Part shown: positions 35,942 through 43,540 of the stretch, piece after piece
How positions within the stretch are numbered: position 1 is the stretch's first letter
Layout: each line of letters starts with the position of its first letter
Assembly: GCA_964632945.1 (NCBI GenBank)
Contig: CAZWCX010000038.1
Coordinates: 1 to 54,557, forward strand
Length of the DNA stretch: 54,557 nucleotides
Direction: 5' to 3'
Source: CAZWCX01 sp964632945
Lineage (GTDB): Bacteria > Planctomycetota > MHYJ01 > WSZJ01 > CAZWCX01
Notes under the pieces: generated by a model
The model's database searches: none
Seen by the model: only the letters and a program-made list of their open reading frames with translations
Told to the model about the DNA's origin: nothing
Program-made: the position numbers and the translations under genes

Positions 35942-37585
35942 GTGAGTAACCCGATTCCTTCGCCGCCCACCGGTTCGTATTGGACTGCGGACCCCGTGTT
36001 CCAGACCATACTCCGTGCGCGGGTTCCCGACGCGTCCTGGGGCTGGGTGGAGTCGCTGGGAAGCCGGTTCGGGGACCTGGCGGCCGCGCAAGTGGCCCCG
36101 CTGGCCGGGCCGGCGGACCGGTGCGGTCCCCGACTCGTGAACTTCGACGCGCGGGGGGAGCGGATCGACGAGATCGAGTACCATCCGGCCTACCGGCAGA
36201 TGGAGCGCCTCGCCTACGGCAACGGCATCATTGCGGAGAAGTACCATCCCGGGAATCGGCGCGAACACGGCCGCGCCATCCACCTGGCCGGGTTTGCGAT
36301 GGGGTATCTCTTCGGTCAGGCCGAGTGCGGGCTGTTTTGTCCGATCTGCATGACCGACGGGGCCGCCCGGGTGATCGAGCGCCATGCCTCGCGGGAATTG
36401 GTGGAGACGTACGTGCCGCGGCTGGCGTCCCGGGACCCGGAAACGGTGTTCCAGGGGGCGATGTTCCTGACGGAGAAGCAGGGCGGCAGCGACGTCGGGG
36501 CGACCCAGACGCGCGCGGTGCAGGAGATGGACGGCACCTGGCGGTTGCACGGCGACAAGTGGTTCTGCTCCAAGGTGGACGCGGACGTCATTCTCGCCCT
36601 GGCGCGGCCGGAGGGCGCGGGAGACGGGACGCGCGGGCTCGGGCTGTTCCTCGTGCCCCGGCGGTTGCCGGGTGGGGGCGGCAACAACCTGATCCGGATC
36701 CACCGGATCAAGGAGAAGCTCGGCGTCCGTTCGATGCCGACCGGGGAGGTGACGCTCTCCGGGTCGGTCGGATTCCTGATCGGCGGGCCGGGCGAAGGCT
36801 TCAAGCAGATGGCGGAAATGCTGAACATGTCCCGCCTCTACAATTCGGTGGCGGCGGTATCGGTCATGCGCCGGGCGTTGGTGGAGGCGATCGACTACGC
36901 GCGCGGCCGGCGTTCGTTCGGGCGTCCGCTGCTCGAGCACCCGCTCCATCGAACGGTGCTGGCGGACTGGGTGGGCCGGCATTGGGGCGCCCTGCTCCTG
37001 GTGTTCGAGACGGTCAAGGCGCTCGACGACGCGGACGCGGGGGACGCCGACGCCCTGCGGTTGGTGCGGCTCCTGACCCCGATCGGCAAGGCCTTCACGG
37101 GCAAGCTGGCGGTGGCGGCGGTATCCGAGTGCATGGAGGCGATCGGCGGAAACGCCTACATCGAGGAGAGCCCGCTGCCGCGCCTGTTGAGGGACGCGCA
37201 GGTGCTGCCGATCTGGGAAGGGACGACCAACATTCTGTCGCTCGATCTGTTGCGGGTATTGGAGGGCGGGGGCGGGTCGGGGGCGTACGATGGGCGCGTG
37301 CAACGCGCCCTCGACGGCGCGAAGCGCACGGCGCCGGCGGCGGCGATCGATGCGGTGGCGCGCTCGTTCGACGCCACGCGCTCCGGGCGGGCGGCGATCC
37401 GGGGCGGCGCGCGGGAGGGCGCGGAGCGATCGGCGCGGCGCAGCCTCAACGCGATGGCGACGACCTTGCAGGCCGCGCTGGCCCTCGAAGATGAGGGGAC
37501 GGTCCCGGCCGTGCGTGCGATTCTCGGCGAGGAGACGTCTCCCGCGGACGAGGAACTCCTGCTCGAGCGGGCGCTCCCGCGTTGA
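35942..37585 (+). CDS. acyl-CoA dehydrogenase, AidB-like
   Basis: A 547-residue FAD-dependent acyl-CoA dehydrogenase family protein of the long, AidB-type group. It shows FLTEKQGGSDVGATQT (flavin/substrate region), HGDKWFCSKVDADVIL, FGRPLLEHPLHRTVL, IGGNAYIEESPLPRLLRDAQ and the C-terminal IWEGTTNILSLDLLR. AidB-like members bind DNA or act on unusual acyl-CoAs; which applies here is open. The start GTG at 35942 gives a family-like N-terminus; the frame is open further upstream into the preceding gene's tail. It follows the aminotransferase by 137 bases, so the two may be linked in amino-acid breakdown. Confidence 0.88.
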   Translation: MSNPIPSPPTGSYWTADPVFQTILRARVPDASWGWVESLGSRFGDLAAAQVAPLAGPADRCGPRLVNFDARGERIDEIEYHPAYRQMERLAYGNGIIAEKYHPGNRREHGRAIHLAGFAMGYLFGQAECGLFCPICMTDGAARVIERHASRELVETYVPRLASRDPETVFQGAMFLTEKQGGSDVGATQTRAVQEMDGTWRLHGDKWFCSKVDADVILALARPEGAGDGTRGLGLFLVPRRLPGGGGNNLIRIHRIKEKLGVRSMPTGEVTLSGSVGFLIGGPGEGFKQMAEMLNMSRLYNSVAAVSVMRRALVEAIDYARGRRSFGRPLLEHPLHRTVLADWVGRHWGALLLVFETVKALDDADAGDADALRLVRLLTPIGKAFTGKLAVAAVSECMEAIGGNAYIEESPLPRLLRDAQVLPIWEGTTNILSLDLLRVLEGGGGSGAYDGRVQRALDGAKRTAPAAAIDAVARSFDATRSGRAAIRGGAREGAERSARRSLNAMATTLQAALALEDEGTVPAVRAILGEETSPADEELLLERALPR

Positions 37586-37669
37586 CGGACCCGGGGAAGG
37601 CCTGCTGCCTCGGCGGCGCGGCCCTGTGGGCGCGGCGGGGAGGCCACACGAGCCACGAAGGACGCCTCC

Positions 37670-38488
37670 ATGGTACCCGACGACACGGCCCCGGACAAGC
37701 CGGGGGTTGCGGCACTGGCCGCCGCGCTGCGGCATGTGGATCCGGCGGTGCGTCTGAAGTCGGCGCAGGCGCTGGAACGGATGGCGCCTCACGCCCGGGC
37801 GGCCGCCGTTCCGCTCGGGGAGTCCCTGGGGGACCCGGCCGCGGAAGTCCGGGAGGCCGCGCTGGCGGCGCTGGCCCGGCTGGGCCGCGGCGCCGAGCCC
37901 GCGGCGGCGCATCTGGGACGGGCCTTGCGACACGAGGATCCGGCGTTCCGCCAGGCCGTCGCGGAGACGCTCTCGCGATTGGGGGCGGGGGCCGCGGCCG
38001 CCGTGTCCGACCTTGCGGCAGCGCTGGCGGATGCCGACTTCGCCATCGGCGCCTTTGCCGCCGCCACCTTGTGCAAGATCGGAACTTCCGCGCATTCGGC
38101 CGGCCCTGCCCTCGTCGCCGCCCTGCGTCACGACAATCTCGTCGTACGCAGCAAATCGGCCCAGGCGCTCGGCAAGGTCGGCTATGCCGGGCCGGACGCC
38201 GTCGCGGCGCTGCTTGGGCTGCTCGAGGACCCGCAGGGCATCGCGCGGGCCAATGCCGCGGAGGCGCTGGGATCCCTCGGTCCGGTCGCCTCCTCCGCGG
38301 TGCCGGTCCTGATGCGGGCCCTCGCCGATGAGAACATCGTCGTGCGCGGCCGGGTCGCCCAGGCGCTCGGACGAATCGGTCCGTCCGCCTCCGCGGCCCT
38401 TTACCTGCTCCGGGAAGCGACGCAGGACGCCAACGATTTCGTGCGCAATTCGGCCGCCGAAGCGATCCGCTCGATCGAGCGGGCCTGA
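37670..38488 (+). CDS. HEAT-repeat protein
   Basis: A 272-residue cytosolic protein (no signal peptide) built almost wholly of seven or so HEAT/armadillo-like repeats of about 35 residues, for example VDPAVRLKSAQALERMAPHA and ENIVVRGRVAQALGRIGPSA. Such proteins act as scaffolds or as phycobilin-lyase-like adaptors. A GAAGGA lies 8 bases before the ATG. A MITE-like repeat begins 8 bases after its stop codon. Confidence 0.85.
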   Translation: MVPDDTAPDKPGVAALAAALRHVDPAVRLKSAQALERMAPHARAAAVPLGESLGDPAAEVREAALAALARLGRGAEPAAAHLGRALRHEDPAFRQAVAETLSRLGAGAAAAVSDLAAALADADFAIGAFAAATLCKIGTSAHSAGPALVAALRHDNLVVRSKSAQALGKVGYAGPDAVAALLGLLEDPQGIARANAAEALGSLGPVASSAVPVLMRALADENIVVRGRVAQALGRIGPSASAALYLLREATQDANDFVRNSAAEAIRSIERA

Positions 38489-38495
38489 GCCTGAA

Positions 38496-38705
38496 CCGGA
38501 TGGTTCATGAAGCCGCGTCAGCGGCTTCGCGAAGAGTGCGCTCGCGGGCTCCCGGCGGCGTCAGCAGCCAGGACCGCGGGGCGACCGGCGTGCGACACAC
38601 GGTGTCGAACGCCGGGCGAGGCAGTCCTGCTCCGGACGGCCGGCATGGTCGGCCGGAACCGTATGGTTCGCGAACAGCGAAGCGGTACGTGAAGAATCCG
38701 GGCTA
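38496..38705. repeat. MITE-like intergenic repeat, copy 2
   Basis: About 210 bases: left end CCGGATGGTTCATGAAGCC with an imperfect palindrome (agccgcgtcagcggct), the internal block shared with copy 1, and right end GTGAAGAATCCGGGCTA. An IS5-type terminal inverted repeat begins directly at its right edge (38706). Confidence 0.75.
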
Positions 38706-38742
38706 AGAGCCTATCCCAAGAAGGCGGCTCAGCGTAGCCTGA

Positions 38743-39080
38743 TCAGAGCGCAGGCGGCGGCCGCCGGGCCAACCCCCGAGCGAGGATCGGGAACCGGTTG
38801 CAGAGTTGCGACGCTGCCGAGATCAGGAAGGGCGCGAGGATGATGGGGAACAAGTCGATCACGGACTCGGGGAGGCCAGGGACCGTGCCCATGCAGATCC
38901 ATCCCGCCAAGACCGATGCGGGGAGGAGGAGCACGTCGCTCCGTCGATCGAGAGGATCACCGGCGACAAGCGAGGCGCGAATCGACCCATGCGTCCGGGA
39001 CTGAGTGGGGCGACCTCCGCGCCCGGCCTGACCCTGCGCCACACACCGGCGGCGGCCACGGCGGCGACCGCGACGCTCAT
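38743..39080 (-). pseudogene. possible frameshifted small membrane protein
   Basis: Two overlapping minus-strand frames together resemble one small membrane protein: MSVAVAAVAAAGVWRRV from 39080 in one frame, and SVLAGWICMGTVPGLPES followed by IDLFPIILAPFLISAASQ in another. A frameshift near 38950-39000 would join them. Neither half is recognisable on its own. It begins 45 bases after the WD40 gene and lies inside the IS-bounded region. Confidence 0.3.
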
Positions 39081-39124
39081 GCCCACCAGAATTGCCCGTA
39101 CACGCACGGGGCGCGTCCTGTTCC

Positions 39125-40114
39125 TCAGCGCACCGCGCGCCACGTCCGTACCTTGCCATCGTCGCAGGCCGCCCGCACGGTGCTGCCGTCCGCGGCCACG
39201 GCGATCCCCCGGATGCCGCCTGCGCTCATAGTCCAGCTCGCCAACTCTTTGCCCTCCAGAGTCGACAGCGCCACGTGCCCGCTGCCCCGGAGCACCGCGC
39301 ACACGCCGGCTCGAGCGGCGAACGCCACGGCTTCCGCCGCGCCGAAGGCCTCGGTTCCCGTCGCGAGCAGCGTGGCGAGCGGCTTGCCGTCTCCGGCGTC
39401 CCAGAGAAAGGCCTGGTTCTGCTCGAGGCACCCTTCGACCGTCTTCACCTGTCCCCAGGTCCCGGTGGCGACCGTCTTGCCGTCGGGGCTGAGCGCGATC
39501 GGGCCGTGGGCGGCGGAGGCGAATTTCAAGAGGACGGCGCCGCTTTCGGCGTCGAGGATCCGGGTGTCGGCGCCGCCGACGAGGAGGCGCTTACCGTCCG
39601 GGAACCAGGCGATCTGGCTCCACGAGCCGGTGGTCGCGTGGGTGGCAAGCGCGGCCCCGGTCGCGGCGTCCCACACGCGGATCGTTCCGTCGCTCCATGC
39701 GGCGCTCGCGAGCCGATTTCCATCGGGGCTGAAGGCGACGGCGAGGACGGCGTAGCCGTGGCCGCGGAGGTCCTGGCGCACTTCGCCCGTCGCCACATCG
39801 CGGATCGCGATCGAATGGTCGCCGTGACCGGTGGCGAGGACGCGGCCATCCGGGGAGAAGGCCGCCGGACCGGCCAGCCCGCCGGGGCAGGAGACCGAGA
39901 ACACCGTCGACCCATCCGCGGCGTTCCAGAGGGTCATGGTGTTGTTCGCGCCCGCCGCGGCGACCCAGCGCCCTTCCGGCGAGAACGAGGCGTGGCCGAA
40001 GCCGTATCCCGCATTGTGGAGCACGACCACCTCGTCCGCCGATTCGCCGTCGGCGAAGGCAGCGGGGAGCAGGGTCAGGCAGAGACAGAGGAAGGGCAGT
40101 CGGTACGGGCGCAT
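39125..40114 (-). CDS. exported WD40-repeat protein
   Basis: A 329-residue beta-propeller protein. Signal peptide 1-20 (ends PAAFA), then about seven WD40 blades, for example HASFSPEGRWVAAAGANNTMTLW, VAFSPDGNRLASAAWSDGTIRVWD and IALSPDGKTVATG. WD40 propellers are binding platforms; the partner is unknown. AAGGAG stands 6 bases before the ATG at 40114. It lies between IS-type inverted repeats, so it may be a mobile passenger, although its base composition is like that of its neighbours. Confidence 0.85.
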   Translation of the reverse strand: MRPYRLPFLCLCLTLLPAAFADGESADEVVVLHNAGYGFGHASFSPEGRWVAAAGANNTMTLWNAADGSTVFSVSCPGGLAGPAAFSPDGRVLATGHGDHSIAIRDVATGEVRQDLRGHGYAVLAVAFSPDGNRLASAAWSDGTIRVWDAATGAALATHATTGSWSQIAWFPDGKRLLVGGADTRILDAESGAVLLKFASAAHGPIALSPDGKTVATGTWGQVKTVEGCLEQNQAFLWDAGDGKPLATLLATGTEAFGAAEAVAFAARAGVCAVLRGSGHVALSTLEGKELASWTMSAGGIRGIAVAADGSTVRAACDDGKVRTWRAVR

Positions 40115-40694
40115 GCAGGTCTCCTTCTCGGGGCAGGCCGTTCCAGCGGCGCAGCGACTCCGCTCGATGGGGAACGCGTGGGGAGGAGGCCCCGTCACGA
40201 ATGCGCCCAGGTCGGCGAGCCCCGCCGAATCCTCAGGTCCGATCCGCGCAGGACGAAGGCCGGTCCCTCCATCGGGTCACTGCGGCAAGGATGATAGTGG
40301 CGGCAGACCACCAGGGTCAAGCGCGGCATGGTCAGACGGATGCAGGGCGAGCGGATAGGTGGGCGTTGGAAAGGCGGCATTGGAGTCCCGGCGTCGGTTG
40401 GGAGGTCGCTGCACGGGGAGGATCGTCCGGACGGGATGCCTTCGGGGCGTGGGTCCGAAGCAGCTTGGGAGGCCGAGAATCGCGAGCTGCGCGGTTGGGG
40501 GCCGCATGCGAAATGGGGTGACGAAGATTCACGTCGGCTCGTTCGCGACGCACAAGTCACACCCACCGTGCAGCGGGAGTGCAGAGAAGTCGAAGCCGCC
40601 GACTCCCGCCCGGGATTCGGGCCGTTGCGCCGATCCCAGCGAGTCGGAGGCACCCGGCGGCGTTGTGCGCCACCGCGCCGCGCCGGGCACCGCG
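40115..40694. other. non-coding accessory sequence
   Basis: About 580 bases upstream of the WD40 gene. Open frames are present because of high GC, but none reads like a protein. No RNA gene or repeat recognised. Confidence 0.45.
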
Positions 40695-40845
40695 GTGCCA
40701 CGCTTGCGCGACCGCGTGCGGGCGGAGATGAGAGTGCGCCGTTTCCGCCCACGCACGGAGGAAGCCTACCTGGGCTGGATGCGCCGCCATCAGGCGGGAT
40801 CGAGCTTGAAATTGTCCGTCATGCCGCCTGATCGTCTGACCATAC
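40695..40845 (+). pseudogene. integron-integrase (IntI-like) N-terminal fragment
   Basis: From a possible GTG at 40695 the frame reads VPRLRDRVRAEMRVRRFR and then TEEAYLGWMRRHQAG, matching the SAM-like N-terminal domain at the very start of integron integrases and related tyrosine recombinases (RLLDQVR...R.Y...TEEAYVGWIRRF). Homology stops after about 35 residues; the catalytic domain with the Arg-His-Arg-Tyr residues is absent. An attC-like site follows 4 bases after the listed end. Confidence 0.55.
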
Positions 40846-40848
40846 ATC

Positions 40849-40908
40849 GCCTAACAACCGCATGCAGCGGACGGCGCGGGGCCCCGCCGCGGATGCCGAG
40901 CGTCGGGC
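40849..40908 (+). repeat. attC-like site (decayed)
   Basis: A 60-base segment starting GCCTAAC (40849-40855) and ending GTCGGGC (40902-40908, against the expected GTTAGGC), with a GC-rich imperfect palindrome between (gcatgcagcgg ... ccgcggatgc). The layout is that of an integron cassette recombination site with two substitutions in the right core. Confidence 0.5.
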
Positions 40909-40997
40909 GTAGAGGAGAGCCGATCCCGGAAAGCCGGCTCTGCGTCGCGTGATCTGAGCGCAGGCAGCGTGGAGCACCGCGATTTGGTTGGACCATT

Positions 40998-41193
40998 TCC
41001 TCTTCTGGCAGCCCGTCTGCAGCACGAAGAGGATGCCCCGGATCACCTCAAGATCAGGTACGGGCGGCCTGCCCTGGGGATGTCGCTTCGTACGAGCCGG
41101 CAGTGGCCGTGCAATTTCGGTCCAGAGTTGCTCGGAGATCTTGCTCACCGTGTACACTCTCCGTGGCGTCAGCGCCAGGAGGGAATTCGGCAT
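40998..41193 (-). pseudogene. IS5-family transposase, 5' fragment
   Basis: From ATG 41193 the frame encodes SKISEQLWTEIARPLP, then GRPPVPDLEVIRGILFVLQT and GCQ, which is the N-terminal DUF4096-type domain of IS5-family transposases. After about 65 residues the similarity ends abruptly and the frame runs into unrelated sequence; the DDE catalytic part is deleted. The inverted repeat at 41202-41217 stands just upstream, as in an intact IS. Confidence 0.7.
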
Positions 41194-41238
41194 TCATGCG
41201 GTCTTGGGATAGGCTCTACGACCCTGGGGTGCGCCGTC

Positions 41239-43380
41239 CTACTTTCCCCCATCGCCCGCCGGCGTGACTCCGGGAGGGCGATCCAGGGGCACGCCTCTCT
41301 CGAGCAGGTCCTGGACCGACCGTCGCAGTTTCGGGTCCATCATCGGATTGTTGATCAATCGCTGCAAGGTCGGCAGAGCCAGGTCCCGCATCCCGCCGGA
41401 GGCGGACACGGCGCGCAGCAGGGCGGCGTGGGTGTCCGAATGCCGTCCCTGCAGCGCCTGTTCGATCAACTGCAAGGCGGCTTCGGAATCGCCTTGGAGC
41501 GGGCCGAGGGCCAGGGCCGCGGCGATGACCACTTCGGGGTTGGGGTCCTTCAAGAGCGCGGTCAACCCCTCGACCGCCGCGGGTCCGCTGCGCGCCAGGG
41601 CGGTCGCCGCGGCGGTGCGGACCGACCCGATCCGGTCCCTGAGTCTCCCCAGGAGCGCCGGGATCACCTCGGGTGCCTGCGGGGCGACCGCCCCGAGCGT
41701 TTCCGCCGCCTGCGCGCGGACGCGCGCGTCCGGATCCTGGAGGGCCCCCAGCAGGTCGGGCACCTGCGCCGCGGCCGCCTCGCCGGCCCAGGAGAGGGCC
41801 CGCAGAACCGCGCGGCGCACCTCGGGGTTCGGGTCGGCGGCCCGGCGCATCAGGTCGGCTGCGCGCTGGGCGACCACCGTGGAGAGGGGCCGGGCTTCCG
41901 CAGGCGCCCCCTCGCCGGCGAAGTATCGGGGCGGGACCGCCGCTGCCGGGTCGCGCGGCATCCATTTCCCGGCGCGGATTTCGTTGTCGGTCGCGGCCGG
42001 CAGGGTGCGAAATCCTGCGGCAATCGCAGACCTCACGGCTGCCGAATCGTCATTCAGCGCGTCGATCAGTTCCGGGATGGCCGCCCGACGCAGCGGGAGT
42101 CGACTCACCCCCTCGGCCGCCACGGCCCGCATCGACTCGTCCGGCCATGCCAACGCCTGAACGAGAGCATCGTACGATCCGTCGGACGCCTCGCGACCTC
42201 GGGCGAGGTATCGGATCGCGGCCGCCCGCGCGTCGGGATCGTCCCCCACGAAGGCCGCCAGCGCGATCGACTCGGCCCCCGCGACCGGCTGGTGCAGAGT
42301 GCTCAGGAACTCCAGCGCGGGGGCGACCTGCACCGGAGTCGCTGCGGCGTGACGGACGGTCGCTTCTCCGGCGGCCGCGCCCCATCGCGTCAATACCTCG
42401 GCCGCGGGACCGGACAGGCGGCCGTTCGCACCGGCCGCCCGTCGCAAGAGACCGCCCACGGCCTGTGCCGGGTCGGACACGAAGAGCGCGATGGCATCGT
42501 CCTCGAGGGCCGCGCAGAGGGCGATCGCCTCTCCCGCGATTGCGGCGTCAGCGGAGGCGACGAGCGCGGGGAAGGGTCGATCGACCAACGATCCCGCGCG
42601 CGCCGGGTCGTGTCCCCCGATCGCGAGGAGCGCCGACAGGGCCGGCAGGCGAATCTCGGGACCCGCCTCCCGGTCGCCGACGGTCCGCGCCAGGGAGCGA
42701 CGGGCGACGCGGGCCCGTGCGCCCAATTCCCCCAGCAGACGCGCCGCCGCGATCCGGTTGGGGTCGTCCGGCCTGGACATCGTTTTCGCCAGCTCCGCGG
42801 CCGCGTCCGGACCGAGGAACAGCAGAATCTCTCTCACCAGGCCCGAAAGGGCCGGATCCGGATCCGTCAGGTGCGGGGTCAGAAAGGGAAGGGCCTCGTC
42901 GAAATCGGCACGCAGGCTCTCCGCCTGCAGGAAGGCGCGATTCGATGGGGTCTTCGCCGCATCGCTCTTGTCCGCAGCCTGCAGGGCGTCGCGCATCCGG
43001 ACGAGTTCCGCACGCGCGAGCGCGCGGACCCGGGCATGACCGGAGCCCAGCGCCACCACCGCTCCGGTGGGCTTGCGCAAGTTGTGGCCTTCGATCAACC
43101 AGGCGTCGTACGCCAGCGTGGCCACGAGGGCGACTCCCGCCGCCAGGGCCGCCGCGCTGGCGCCGATCCAGACGCGGCGCGAGCGGGGAATCCCGTGCGC
43201 CGGGGGATGCCGGTCGACCGTACCCGGGATCGGCTTTGGTTGCCCCGAAGAAGCGACCGATTCCGCGCCGGCCTGCTCGGCCAGCATGGAACCGCATTTC
43301 GTGCAGATCCGCTTTCTTTCGATCCCTTCCGGATCGACGGTCGGGAGGTGTCCGCAGGCCGGACAGTGCCAGATGCCCAT
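41239..43380 (-). CDS. zinc-ribbon, membrane-anchored HEAT-repeat protein
   Basis: A 713-residue protein. The N-terminus has a zinc ribbon (C6xxC9, C26xxC29), a Pro/Gly linker, and one transmembrane helix (about 72-91, ASAAALAAGVALVATLAY). The remainder, presumably outside the cytoplasm, consists of HEAT repeats (about 105-700), for example LVREILLFLGPDAAAELAKT and VPDLLGALQDPDARVRAQAA. The arrangement resembles sensor or scaffold proteins found beside Ser/Thr kinases. It begins 160 bases from the divergent hydrolase gene. It ends 21 bases from the IS-type inverted repeat. Confidence 0.85.
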   Translation of the reverse strand: MGIWHCPACGHLPTVDPEGIERKRICTKCGSMLAEQAGAESVASSGQPKPIPGTVDRHPPAHGIPRSRRVWIGASAAALAAGVALVATLAYDAWLIEGHNLRKPTGAVVALGSGHARVRALARAELVRMRDALQAADKSDAAKTPSNRAFLQAESLRADFDEALPFLTPHLTDPDPALSGLVREILLFLGPDAAAELAKTMSRPDDPNRIAAARLLGELGARARVARRSLARTVGDREAGPEIRLPALSALLAIGGHDPARAGSLVDRPFPALVASADAAIAGEAIALCAALEDDAIALFVSDPAQAVGGLLRRAAGANGRLSGPAAEVLTRWGAAAGEATVRHAAATPVQVAPALEFLSTLHQPVAGAESIALAAFVGDDPDARAAAIRYLARGREASDGSYDALVQALAWPDESMRAVAAEGVSRLPLRRAAIPELIDALNDDSAAVRSAIAAGFRTLPAATDNEIRAGKWMPRDPAAAVPPRYFAGEGAPAEARPLSTVVAQRAADLMRRAADPNPEVRRAVLRALSWAGEAAAAQVPDLLGALQDPDARVRAQAAETLGAVAPQAPEVIPALLGRLRDRIGSVRTAAATALARSGPAAVEGLTALLKDPNPEVVIAAALALGPLQGDSEAALQLIEQALQGRHSDTHAALLRAVSASGGMRDLALPTLQRLINNPMMDPKLRRSVQDLLERGVPLDRPPGVTPAGDGGK

Positions 43381-43540
43381 GCGCCGGTCTCCGACGATCG
43401 CCGCGACGTGTGGGGTACTTTCCCATGCCGGCGGGGGTCAGCGCAAGCGCCGGAACAATTCCTGTACACTCTTGCGACCCGTGGCATACTCTGTGCCGGC
43501 CTTCCCCACCGGATTCCCAGCAGTCCCGGAGGGTACACCC

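Larger units (their letters stand above)
38706..41217. mobile_element. region bounded by IS5-type terminal inverted repeats, with passenger genes
   Basis: AGAGCCTATCCCAAGA (38706-38721) and its exact reverse complement (41202-41217) are 16-bp terminal inverted repeats of the IS5 kind (the IS427-like GAGCCTATCCC end). Only a 5' transposase fragment survives at the right end. A second copy of the left subterminal sequence (about 38726-38760) recurs at about 40938-40972 with some 30 of 35 bases identical, so the right part is a deleted IS and the left part the end of another or the same IS. Between them lie a WD40 gene, a possible frameshifted membrane-protein gene and integron debris. Confidence 0.6.
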
